From a virus: 64,000 nt of DNA. Shown one piece after another: positions 41,913-51,879 of this stretch. How positions within the stretch are numbered: position 1 is the first letter of the stretch; each line of letters begins with the position of its first letter. The DNA lies in the IMG/VR virus record IMGVR_UViG_3300030060_002738, positions 34,041 through 98,040 of that record; one strand, given 5' to 3'. Under the pieces are notes generated by a model that searched no databases, was not told the origin of the DNA, and worked only from the letters and a program-made list of their open reading frames with translations. A program made the position numbers and the translations under genes.

Positions 41913-44393
41913 ATGGCAACAACAGCACATGTAGGAGATACAAGGGCATTGGTATTTCCTGTAATGTGCGATGGACATCTGAAGATAGAGTATGATGACT
42001 ACAACAGCAACGACTTGACTGGAAGCAATACGATAGACGAGTCAAGACATCCTCTATGGGATTACGGAGGGCCATTCAGTATCGAAGCGATAGTCACACC
42101 CTATGATGTGAATGGGGTTGGTCATAGAACATCAGGACAAGGAAGGCTCGATAGCACAAAGACTCCTCCTAGTCCAAACCTATCACTAGACGACCAAGCA
42201 GATACCACATCCAACTATGAGAGTGTCAGTTACTTCGGAGCAGGTAGAGGAACTCATAAGATGATGATATTCTGCAATGACTACCTAAAGTTCTACTTGC
42301 AGAACACAACATCCTCCAACTTCAATCAGCCAGCAGAATACAAAATGGTAGTAGAATTGACTGATTCAGTAGGTACACCAATAGCACATACTGTTGCGAG
42401 TGAGCCAGTATTCGTGTCTAAGAAATCACTGATTGGATACTACGACTCTGATGGTCTTTACAGTGGCATAACAACAGACAAGACGAAAATAACCAGTAGT
42501 GCAACAGGCTCTCTCCCCATTGCAACGGCACAAGTAACAGGTAACTTGGCTAGTTTCACAAACACTGCTGAAGTACAGGGTACTGCCACATTCACTGTGG
42601 ATGATGTTCCCGGTTCTTCCCATCTAGATACTGCGGCAGGTTCAGGAACTGAACCAACCGGGTCAGTAGTATTCAGTAGTATTGCTGATGAGGAGTGCTT
42701 TCATCCCGGAGCGTCATATGCTGATAACGCTGCCTTTACTGCTGCCATAGATAATTCGTCATTCAGAGTATTCAACGATGGCACTACTTCGGCTGATACT
42801 CTGATGATAGTGTGTATTGCTGACCAAAATTTTCCCGGTTCAACAAAGAATGGAGAGACTCTGATGGCTCTATTGAATGCGGGTGGGGTAAACGACATTG
42901 GCAATTATATTGGCACTGGCTTCGGACAAGCATTATGTTTGTCAATAACAGGAACTACCACTACTGATGCGGCTAATCTAAGAAATCTTATTGGAACACA
43001 CGCAACCACAAACATAAGCGGTTTTGACTTACGAGCATTAACCGTGGGTAGTGCTAGTCCCACTGTTAGCATAACAACGACAACTGGTGTATCTAGCACA
43101 ACTCTTGCTAACTATAACCAAACCATAACAAAGGGAAGTAATCTATCTGCACTTTCTGTTTCGGGGATGTCGGGAGGAGTGAATGCATCATCGGGAAGTA
43201 ATGTAAACTATTACATGACAGTCAGATTGCGAAACTCAAATGGTTCTTTAACGGCTGCTAAATACTTCAAGTTCTTTAGTGGTACTTTTACAAATGGAGC
43301 ATTGGATACTAACAGCACGACAAGCGTTAGTCCTGTTCACAAGGTTCTGATAGGCGGTAATGAGAGTGTCACTGCTACTTATTTAGCAGGAGCAATCAAT
43401 GCTGCATTCACAGGAACTGGCTTTGGGGGAACTGAGGCAGCAGCCAGTGGGAGCGTAGTCACAGTAACTTCCCCAAGCAATGCAGCCCAATCAAGCCAAT
43501 TTTTATCAAGAGTAAGTGGTTATTCTAGTATTATCACAGTGAGTGGCAGTCAGTTTTCCAACTACTCTGCTGCAAGTACACCAACCGCATTCATCACTCT
43601 AGAGGACAGTGCTGGTCTCGTCAAGAAGTACAAGCCAACCAAAGGAGATAACAGCGAGACCAATGGTTCTACTGCAACAGAAGGAAGCAATGATGTTGTC
43701 TTCTTTACAAATGTAGTTGGTAACACGCAGACGACTGCTCAGAATCTACGAACAGCGATTAATGGAAGTTCAGGACATAATGGCTCTCTCACAGTATCTA
43801 GAAGTGGTAGTACGCTAACAATAGTAGCCGCATCAGCAGGAGACCAAGCAATTAGCAATACAGGAATAAGTTCGGGTTTGACAATAGGAGCATTCAGCAC
43901 CAATGTCAATGACATCAATGTAGGGTCAGGTGAAGCAGATGGAATAGGTGCTGGTAATGAGATATACAACAATGTCGGGACACTCATAGGAACTGTCTCT
44001 TCAGTAAGCGGAAACACGATTACACTTGCATCTGCTCCTGCTACAACAGTCACAGGAACGATATACAGGGAACAGCAGAAGGAGGCTCTGTATTTGGAGC
44101 AACCAAGTAAAGTTGGCATGTCCTTTGATGGGAATACCATCACCTTGTATCTGAATAATCAACCAGTGAAGAGAGCAAAGGTAAACATCGGTAAGTTCAG
44201 ATTGGATACGAGTCCGGGTGACTGCTTCATAGGACAGAATGGAACTCTATCTGCTACTGCTAGAAAGGCCACTCAATTCATGGGAGAACTCTATGAGATT
44301 GCGTTTCACAAGTCTGCTACTCCTTGCCCTACCATCACGACCCTTACTCCTAATTACAGTGATACTCTATTCTACTACTCTTTTGGTGATTGA
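41913..44393 (+). CDS. Tail protein with LamG/concanavalin-like domain (826 aa)
   Basis: The N-terminus (PLWDYGGPFSIEAIVTPYDV, later HKMMIFCNDYLKFYLQNT) and C-terminus (SFDGNTITLYLNNQPVKRAK; GELYEIAFHKSATPCP) together carry strands typical of a concanavalin/LamG sandwich, split by a 500-residue insert. The insert is Ser/Thr/Gly-rich with repeated beta units (LTVSRSGSTLTIVAAS; NTQTTAQNLRTAINGSSG). Sugar binding at the tail tip is a reasonable inference. Its stop lies three bases before the next start. Confidence 0.6.
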   Translation: MATTAHVGDTRALVFPVMCDGHLKIEYDDYNSNDLTGSNTIDESRHPLWDYGGPFSIEAIVTPYDVNGVGHRTSGQGRLDSTKTPPSPNLSLDDQADTTSNYESVSYFGAGRGTHKMMIFCNDYLKFYLQNTTSSNFNQPAEYKMVVELTDSVGTPIAHTVASEPVFVSKKSLIGYYDSDGLYSGITTDKTKITSSATGSLPIATAQVTGNLASFTNTAEVQGTATFTVDDVPGSSHLDTAAGSGTEPTGSVVFSSIADEECFHPGASYADNAAFTAAIDNSSFRVFNDGTTSADTLMIVCIADQNFPGSTKNGETLMALLNAGGVNDIGNYIGTGFGQALCLSITGTTTTDAANLRNLIGTHATTNISGFDLRALTVGSASPTVSITTTTGVSSTTLANYNQTITKGSNLSALSVSGMSGGVNASSGSNVNYYMTVRLRNSNGSLTAAKYFKFFSGTFTNGALDTNSTTSVSPVHKVLIGGNESVTATYLAGAINAAFTGTGFGGTEAAASGSVVTVTSPSNAAQSSQFLSRVSGYSSIITVSGSQFSNYSAASTPTAFITLEDSAGLVKKYKPTKGDNSETNGSTATEGSNDVVFFTNVVGNTQTTAQNLRTAINGSSGHNGSLTVSRSGSTLTIVAASAGDQAISNTGISSGLTIGAFSTNVNDINVGSGEADGIGAGNEIYNNVGTLIGTVSSVSGNTITLASAPATTVTGTIYREQQKEALYLEQPSKVGMSFDGNTITLYLNNQPVKRAKVNIGKFRLDTSPGDCFIGQNGTLSATARKATQFMGELYEIAFHKSATPCPTITTLTPNYSDTLFYYSFGD

Positions 44394-44395
44394 TA

Positions 44396-47300
44396 ATGGC
44401 GAAGACAAACGGAACTATTCTCTATCCCCTGAAATCAGGAATCAATGAGGCTGATGCCAATGAAGCGTATGCCAGTATGACTACTGAGTTCTCCACTGGA
44501 AAGGCATTCAAGGATGTATCAGTCAATCCTGTATTTAAAGCGACATATGTTGAGTCTGAGACTAGTGGGACTGGAACTGCTACGTCTGATGTAGTTGCAT
44601 CTGTTATATTCACCGAGATTAGAAAGGGGTCTCATGGTGGCTCTATATCAAATGACAAGGCTGACCAAATAGGAAATAGGCTTCTCCCTAAGAACAAGAC
44701 CATCGCTAATTATGCTACGACCAAGGAGACAACTCCTCCTTTCAAAATAAAGGCATTCGATACTAGTGTTAGCACAGGCGAGACAAATAGAAAGTTTGTA
44801 TATGCAGATACCTCGTTGGGCGCATCTGTCATTGACTACCCTGCCACTGATGTTGTGGCATTGGACATAGAGAACTATGATTACTTTATTCTCCTAAACC
44901 CTGAGATATTTGACTCTTCTACACAATCAGATATTGCAAGACCACACTTCGCTAAGATAACTAGAATATCAACATTTGATGAAGTAGGTGATGGATTGGA
45001 GTTTAGTCCAAAGTATCATGCACCAATCCCAAAGGGAACTAACTTTGAGGTCTTCAAAGGGCCATCAAAGACAGATACTGATATCATGGCTGTAAGTTAT
45101 GGTCTTCGTGGTGACAATCAGGCTTCGACAGACAACTATGATGTGCTAAACAGAGTCGATAGACCAACGTTCTACTTCTACAATGACAGGTTGGAACAGG
45201 ATGACCAATTGGACTACATGGAGAAATACACCGTCACTAGATTGAGATGGTGGGATTACAATCATGGGGCCGGAAACCAAAATCAAGTAGGATTTCTGAA
45301 TACAAGTAATGCTTACTCAGCGTTTGAAGAAGGTAGTTCATCAAAAAAACTATTCGTTGGCACTGGCAGTTATTCGACTTTTATGAATACAGTCTTTCAA
45401 GGAATGTCATTATTCGATGATGCCACGGATGATTTTGTGGGAAATGTGAAAACAATCAATACTAGTGATAACTCTATTGAATTGGATTTCTCTAGACAAG
45501 CATCGTCATCTACATGGAATGCTAGTGGAGGAGGATTTGTTCTTCGTTATGGTAAAGGAGTACAGAATATAGTATTCCGAACAGAAGCAAAGCAAAAGGG
45601 AGTGATATCCAATATCGGTAGAGGGAAACTAGATGCAACTCTTGTGGATAATCTAAGGGCAACTGACGATGGTGATGGCAACTTTAATCCCATCCTTTGG
45701 CACAAGGCATTCCCAAACATGAAGAGACATACCTCTGATAGTACATCAGCAACATCATCGACTCTTGACGGTAATCGCACTGGCCCTTCACGATACATAA
45801 CAGCAGACCCTAGACCCCGCAGGAATGATGTGATTCCACTTACTACTGATGTCATCGTCAACAGTCCTCAGAACAAGATGAGCAAGATGTTCAAGACTAT
45901 GGCTATGAATAACTCAGGTATGTTGCCTTTCAAGATAAGACAGGGGCAGACATTGAAGGCAATGAAAACGGCTTTCAGTGACAAGGTATCATTCAAGCCT
46001 CTTCCATTTAAGGCATCCAAGGTAGATGGTGCGAATGAGATTCGATTCACAGATATGTTAGATACGCACGATTACAATCTCTCAGATAAACTCCCTACAA
46101 ATTCGATACTCAGGATAGATGGGTATTACTATGTGGTAAATGAACAACAGGTTGTATCTTCAGGAACACAAGATATCACAGTAAAAGCGAACAAAACGCT
46201 CAATGCTACTTCCTTCACTGTCGCTGCAACGGTGCATGAGTTCGATAACGCAGATGTGGAGATTGCTTCTTGGACTGGTGTTTTGAATACAGAGAACTTC
46301 GATTCAGATACACAGGTCGTTTATGCTGATGGTAATAGATTAACTGTATCGGGAACAACGATACCCAAAGAGCAGTCTAAGTTCTTCGATAGCAAAGTGG
46401 TATTTACCTCTCTAAGTGGTCATCAGAATCATGTGGACTACATCGATAAGGACATGGAGTATGTGAAGTTCCAAGATGCTAGTAGGAAGTTCTATCAGAA
46501 TACCAGCATTCCTAGATTCTACTATTATAATGATGGGTATAGTCTGCAAGAAGAGGTGTTTGACGGTATTGTGGAACTCACCGAAACAAAAGCCGAGAAC
46601 GGGCTTTCAACACTGGTTGTAGAAGGAAGAGACAGCAATGCATCTCTACTAAACACCCTGATAGACAAGAATCTGTTATTCTCCGAGGATATGGCATACA
46701 GCACATTGAATCCGATTGTTCCAGCGTTGAATGAGGCAACTATGGATATAAGTGGCGTGAGTGACAAGGTTATCCATCACGCTGCGATAACCGATTGGAA
46801 TACTACTGCTTTAGCAAGAACCTTGTTGTTTACTAGAAGTACCACTGAAGCAAACAATATGATTTTCATTGGAGAGGTAGCATCAGTAGCAGGAAACAAC
46901 CAATCTACAACTCTAACTCATAAGCCGTTAGTGAATCTGTCAATAAGTGCAGACACTGACATCTATTACTATGACCCTCATGCTGAAGCAACATACTTTT
47001 CAGGCAAGAAGGCAATTGGTAGTAATCCCTCTATAAGCACCTCTGCTACTGACTTCTCAAGAGTAAGCGATAAGGGATTGGTCTTCTCTGACTCGTTCTC
47101 CTTTGATAGAACAGGAACTAGAACTAGATTAGAATCTACATCGAATACCGCTTCATTCGCAGAAGATAGAACGTTAGGATACAATATATCTAATCCAATA
47201 AGCATCAACTCCTTGAACACAAGCACGTTAGATGCAGACTCGTCTTTCGCCATACAGTTATCAAAGGAGACAGGAGTATCGACAACCAAGATTAACAAGA

Positions 47301-50300
47301 TGACATATGCCTCTGAGATGTTTGATGTGATTGAAACCATATCAAAGGATGATGGAGGATTCGTATTATCGATAGCACCAATCTGCCCTATTGTCATGGG
47401 AAGAATAGAGGACAATAGTAGCGAGAGTAGAACCAACGTTCATTCGCTTTATCTAGTAAACAACAACGTCAACTCAGGTGGTTTCATTCACAGAGCAGAT
47501 ACGCAAGCAGGTAGTACAGGTACTAGTGCTACTAATACAGAGCAACTGGATTTCATAGGAGCAGATGCCTTCTATACTCCTAGAGACACATACAGATATT
47601 GGGACTTACAGAAATTAAACGAAGGAACTCTTACGAAATCAGATGCTGGAATATACAAGAGTGCCACGCACCCTCAATCAATAACAGGATATGCAGCAGC
47701 GTATCCAGTCAAAGGCAATGGTATAGCACCTAGTTCACCGACTTATTCCACTGAGTCGAAACCACTCTTAGGAAGCAATATGCTAGATGACAACTACACT
47801 TACAGGTTTGATACTGGAAGTCCGTTTGCAAGCCTATCAGGAACGGATAAGTTGCCAAAGCATGTAGTCAACAAGGAAGGTGGCATAGCGGCTAACTCGG
47901 CTAGAAAGGAAGACATTGGCAAGTTGCTTCATCATGCTCCGAAAGCACAGAACTACGAACTACTTGCAACAGGAGACTTATTCCCATATTCTAAACTAAG
48001 ATACAACAACATTGGAAACTCGACATTGAACTTTGAAGACTTTGCCTGTCTAGTAGAATCAGATGGTTCACAGTCATCTACACAAGTTTCTCACTCAGGA
48101 TACTCAGGAAAATCACTCATGTCAGATAAGAGAGATAACAACTTTGAAAGAGTCAGTATCAAATCTGCAAATAAGACCACTAATCAAATCAAGAGATTCG
48201 GAATAGCAAGATTAGTCGAAGCCACATTCGATTGGCATTTCAATCCCATAGACCCCGACTCTATGCCTTCTCCATCTAATACGCTAGTCGATATGGCAGG
48301 ATACCAAATGGTCAGGGAAATTGATACTACATTACATGGTAATAGCCCATCAGTGACCATAGGAAGTTCAGGCAGTAGTAGGTCAATAACATTCAGTGGT
48401 GGTGGAAACCTAAGTCTAGCAGCAGGTGATGCTTTCTTTAGGAAGGATACAGGAGACTTGGTATTCATAGTCAATGCGACTATTACGAATATGACTAGTG
48501 GTTCAAACCAGTCTGCTTTAGTCAATCTAACTGGAAGCACAGCCGATTTGAATACCCCATGTTATCTCATACGAGAGTATCAGCAGTTGTCGTTCAAAGT
48601 GACTAAATTCCTAGATGACAGCCTCCAAGATGTATTTACTTTCGCAAGTGCAGGTAATGCTACATCTCCACCAAAGGTAGAGTTCCCTTCAGTATACCTA
48701 ACTAGACCACCGATACTGACATCAAGTTCTACCTTCGGAAGTGGTTTTGAATATGCACTTCTTGAGGATGCAGGAGGGGATGAGTTCAATCCTCCTAACG
48801 TATTCCTGCCTCTGTTATTCCAATGTAAGAACAACGCTTCAACCAATTCCAGTCTAGCCACGCAGAGTCCATACCATAGAACGCCAACTTGGAATACAGA
48901 TAACGGCTTGACTACTAATTTCACATACTACAACACATCTAGAGTGATTGCTGGCTTAGTTCATGGTGCATTAACTAACAACGCACAGAGATATGGACTA
49001 GAGGCAGATGACCATATCTATGACAATTGCATAGGAGTATTTCGCAATATGAGAAAGGTCACGAAAGACGGCCCTGATGTTCCAGAGAACCAATTCCAAA
49101 CTAGTGCAGTTTTAGGTTCTAATGATGAAGTTAGTAACTTCTCTGACTTTGATGCAACATCAGCATTCTCCTTCGGCGGTGGTGGAAACAACAATGACCA
49201 ACACTCCCCTAATCTAATGCTTCTCAAAAACGGTAGTAGCAACGTAGCCAAAACCTTCGCATTAGCAGGGACTCATACTAGAACTGGAACGAATAGCAAT
49301 AGCAACGACACGACTTCTAACGGTGCTGGATTTGCTGATTTAGGAGCGAGATACTTCCTTGAAAACAAAGAAGGAGATGCTATGGCTACCACTAGAAAGG
49401 CTTTTCATGAGGAAATAGCCACAACTGATGATACGACAGGAGGAGGAATATACAGAGCGCAGATGCTCATAAAACCAGTATTGGATATCAGTTCCAGTGC
49501 AGTATCCGCAAGTGGTAAGACTATCACTGTCACATTGAACACCACTGCTAATACCTCGCAAACAGACCATGCGTGGCTAAACTTCGTGCCGAACCTAACA
49601 GGCTACTACTTAGTATGTGAGAGGCAGCAAGAGGAGTCATCTGATATCAACCTTGGAGATGTATCAGGAGTGAACTCGGCATACAACGATATGCACCCTA
49701 ATGCGTTCTATCACTCATCAGGAGGAAACATAGGATACATCTCTAAGATATTGAGTCACAGCACCAATCAAACACAAACAAACTCAACTTCCGTGATACA
49801 CACAATTACCCTAGATATCGATATTCCAGCAGAGGAGACATCAGGAAGTTTCAGTACAGGTCTTAGACCTAGATACAGATTGATGAAACTATCTGAGACC
49901 ACATTTAGAGATACACCAAATGAGATTATTCTAAATCGCCTACATGCAACAGGGTTAGATTACACTGAGACATCATCTAACTTCACAACAGGGGGATTGG
50001 AGAGCAGAAGAGGTTCTTCAACATTCAACGAGAACCATATGAGTGAGGGTGTATTCAGTGCCTATGTTCTGATGAATCTAGATGTAGCCCCTAGTGGAAC
50101 TCAAAGAATCGTACCTTCATCAAACGCAGAGTCGTTCAGTAACTTGCCATATGCTCATGGTGACACCTTCGACTGCTTCATTACTGATGGCACTAATACA
50201 ACAAGAAAAACAATGACAGTATCAAATGTTGCTAAGAGCATCCCCAACTCTATCAGAAGAGATGAGTTCAAACTGACATACGAAGGAACTCTCACTGGAA

Positions 50301-51520
50301 ATGGTGTTGTATCCTTTGGTGAAGTGATAGACTTAGAGTTGTCTAGAAAACCTGACTTGGACAAGATATCCAAATGTCACATTGGCACTAGTATGATTAT
50401 CGGTGAAGAGGTAGAGACAGAGATTGAGCGTATCATAAAAGAAGCGGGTCTCGATGTTGATATGGTTCAAACTCAAGCAGAGTTCACTGGAAACATCGTG
50501 AGTTCTGTCTCCAATAATGTCATTACTTGCAAAGCCACAGTAGAGAACATTGTAGCAGGAGATACTATATTTACACATGAAGGATATCCAATTGGTGTTG
50601 TTGCTTCCACTCCTAGTGGAACTACTATCACTGTTAATGATGTAGATACTACTGATACAGATGTCGATTTATGGTTCGTTCCTCTTGTTAATGATGAGAT
50701 AATTAAGTTCAACAAGAAAACATTCGTTTCTACCGATAATTTCGTTCAGGCATCTGCTTTCCAAATGTTAAACAAATTAGCAGGAAAGAAGAACTTAGAT
50801 TTTCGTGTCAATAACAAAAAAGTGGTATTTCGTGACTTAAACTCTGCACCCTTATTGAGAAAACAGGCAATTTCCTATCGAAGTCATAGAGTCTTCTCTG
50901 TAAAGAAGAATAGTTCTCTTTTTGCAAAAGCCAATAAAGTCACTGTTATTGGTGATAGAATCAAGACAAGTGTTTCTAGTGATGACGCTGGAACTCACAT
51001 TAAATTCGTTGATGCTAACATCAGAAGCATTACAGATGCTAAGGTGAAAGCGATTGAACTTCTAGAACTCCACTCATCTGATGCTAGAAAGATAACATTG
51101 AATGTTGAGAAGAAAGGACTTGAAACACTAGAGGCAGGAGACGTTGTTTTCCTAGACTTCCCACAATATGACATCCCCCCTGATGACTACATCATATTTG
51201 AGATAGAGAACGTTCTAACACCGACACTAACCATGACAGTAGGCACATTCGACAAGACGATAGCAGAAAGGCTATCTGAAATCGGCACACAACAGAGTGC
51301 TTCAAGTTCCACGCTATTTAGTAGAAACTCACAACAGGTTTCCACTGGAAAAACGATAACCGACTCTATATCGTTAAAGACTACATTGGTGCAGTACACA
51401 ATCACAGGAACAGGTGAGACAGCCAACATGGGCTTTGATGACCTGTTTGGATTTGGTGAGACATTAGGATTTGAGACAACAGCAGGACAGGTTATAGGAT
51501 ATTACACAAGTGAGGATTGA
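44396..51520 (+). CDS. Giant tail hub/baseplate protein (2374 aa)
   Basis: ATG 44396 follows GGTGATTGATA. The C-terminal 450 residues look like a tail hub: KKNLDFRVNNKKVVFRDLN, AKANKVTVIGDRIKTSVSS, KITLNVEKKGLETLEAGDVV and DDYIIFEIENVLTPTLTM fit the prophage tail-protein (gp44/gp27-like) core. The first 1900 residues are beta-rich with many Asn/Ser/Thr-rich stretches, probably adsorption or spacer domains. At 2374 residues it is several times the size of a plain hub. No catalytic motif recognised. Confidence 0.6.
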   Translation: MAKTNGTILYPLKSGINEADANEAYASMTTEFSTGKAFKDVSVNPVFKATYVESETSGTGTATSDVVASVIFTEIRKGSHGGSISNDKADQIGNRLLPKNKTIANYATTKETTPPFKIKAFDTSVSTGETNRKFVYADTSLGASVIDYPATDVVALDIENYDYFILLNPEIFDSSTQSDIARPHFAKITRISTFDEVGDGLEFSPKYHAPIPKGTNFEVFKGPSKTDTDIMAVSYGLRGDNQASTDNYDVLNRVDRPTFYFYNDRLEQDDQLDYMEKYTVTRLRWWDYNHGAGNQNQVGFLNTSNAYSAFEEGSSSKKLFVGTGSYSTFMNTVFQGMSLFDDATDDFVGNVKTINTSDNSIELDFSRQASSSTWNASGGGFVLRYGKGVQNIVFRTEAKQKGVISNIGRGKLDATLVDNLRATDDGDGNFNPILWHKAFPNMKRHTSDSTSATSSTLDGNRTGPSRYITADPRPRRNDVIPLTTDVIVNSPQNKMSKMFKTMAMNNSGMLPFKIRQGQTLKAMKTAFSDKVSFKPLPFKASKVDGANEIRFTDMLDTHDYNLSDKLPTNSILRIDGYYYVVNEQQVVSSGTQDITVKANKTLNATSFTVAATVHEFDNADVEIASWTGVLNTENFDSDTQVVYADGNRLTVSGTTIPKEQSKFFDSKVVFTSLSGHQNHVDYIDKDMEYVKFQDASRKFYQNTSIPRFYYYNDGYSLQEEVFDGIVELTETKAENGLSTLVVEGRDSNASLLNTLIDKNLLFSEDMAYSTLNPIVPALNEATMDISGVSDKVIHHAAITDWNTTALARTLLFTRSTTEANNMIFIGEVASVAGNNQSTTLTHKPLVNLSISADTDIYYYDPHAEATYFSGKKAIGSNPSISTSATDFSRVSDKGLVFSDSFSFDRTGTRTRLESTSNTASFAEDRTLGYNISNPISINSLNTSTLDADSSFAIQLSKETGVSTTKINKMTYASEMFDVIETISKDDGGFVLSIAPICPIVMGRIEDNSSESRTNVHSLYLVNNNVNSGGFIHRADTQAGSTGTSATNTEQLDFIGADAFYTPRDTYRYWDLQKLNEGTLTKSDAGIYKSATHPQSITGYAAAYPVKGNGIAPSSPTYSTESKPLLGSNMLDDNYTYRFDTGSPFASLSGTDKLPKHVVNKEGGIAANSARKEDIGKLLHHAPKAQNYELLATGDLFPYSKLRYNNIGNSTLNFEDFACLVESDGSQSSTQVSHSGYSGKSLMSDKRDNNFERVSIKSANKTTNQIKRFGIARLVEATFDWHFNPIDPDSMPSPSNTLVDMAGYQMVREIDTTLHGNSPSVTIGSSGSSRSITFSGGGNLSLAAGDAFFRKDTGDLVFIVNATITNMTSGSNQSALVNLTGSTADLNTPCYLIREYQQLSFKVTKFLDDSLQDVFTFASAGNATSPPKVEFPSVYLTRPPILTSSSTFGSGFEYALLEDAGGDEFNPPNVFLPLLFQCKNNASTNSSLATQSPYHRTPTWNTDNGLTTNFTYYNTSRVIAGLVHGALTNNAQRYGLEADDHIYDNCIGVFRNMRKVTKDGPDVPENQFQTSAVLGSNDEVSNFSDFDATSAFSFGGGGNNNDQHSPNLMLLKNGSSNVAKTFALAGTHTRTGTNSNSNDTTSNGAGFADLGARYFLENKEGDAMATTRKAFHEEIATTDDTTGGGIYRAQMLIKPVLDISSSAVSASGKTITVTLNTTANTSQTDHAWLNFVPNLTGYYLVCERQQEESSDINLGDVSGVNSAYNDMHPNAFYHSSGGNIGYISKILSHSTNQTQTNSTSVIHTITLDIDIPAEETSGSFSTGLRPRYRLMKLSETTFRDTPNEIILNRLHATGLDYTETSSNFTTGGLESRRGSSTFNENHMSEGVFSAYVLMNLDVAPSGTQRIVPSSNAESFSNLPYAHGDTFDCFITDGTNTTRKTMTVSNVAKSIPNSIRRDEFKLTYEGTLTGNGVVSFGEVIDLELSRKPDLDKISKCHIGTSMIIGEEVETEIERIIKEAGLDVDMVQTQAEFTGNIVSSVSNNVITCKATVENIVAGDTIFTHEGYPIGVVASTPSGTTITVNDVDTTDTDVDLWFVPLVNDEIIKFNKKTFVSTDNFVQASAFQMLNKLAGKKNLDFRVNNKKVVFRDLNSAPLLRKQAISYRSHRVFSVKKNSSLFAKANKVTVIGDRIKTSVSSDDAGTHIKFVDANIRSITDAKVKAIELLELHSSDARKITLNVEKKGLETLEAGDVVFLDFPQYDIPPDDYIIFEIENVLTPTLTMTVGTFDKTIAERLSEIGTQQSASSSTLFSRNSQQVSTGKTITDSISLKTTLVQYTITGTGETANMGFDDLFGFGETLGFETTAGQVIGYYTSED

Positions 51521-51522
51521 AG

Positions 51523-51879
51523 ATGACAGTAGTAAACGAAGGAGCAAATGCAGTAGCGACACTAATAGCGGGACAATACAATGTTATTGCCATAGGAGAT
51601 GGTGGAGATAGCACATCAGCAAGCCAAACAGGATTGAACAACTTCTTCTTTCAGAAGACTGGTCAGACCCCAACAGTTGTCGGTTCTACTCTGATATACA
51701 ATGTCGATTTTACAGGAGCGCAGATTCCTCCTTCCGGTGCTTCTGAAATAGGCATCTTTGTCACAGGAACAACAAACGGAAACGGCACGTTATTGAGCCG
51801 AGTCACTTTCACAAATACTGGTGTTGTAGCCAGTGGAGATACGGTTTCGTTTACAATACGAGTAGAGGTGGGTAACTAA
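51523..51879 (+). CDS. Small baseplate/fibre-attachment protein (118 aa)
   Basis: ATG 51523 (MTVVNEGANAVATLIAG) is chosen over TTG 51517. Short beta protein with VIAIGDGGDSTSASQTGLN and SEIGIFVTGTTNGNGTLLSRV, a pattern found in small tail-tip or fibre-connecting proteins of marine viruses. The stop overlaps the fibre start (TAATG). It probably links hub and fibre. Confidence 0.55.
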   Translation: MTVVNEGANAVATLIAGQYNVIAIGDGGDSTSASQTGLNNFFFQKTGQTPTVVGSTLIYNVDFTGAQIPPSGASEIGIFVTGTTNGNGTLLSRVTFTNTGVVASGDTVSFTIRVEVGN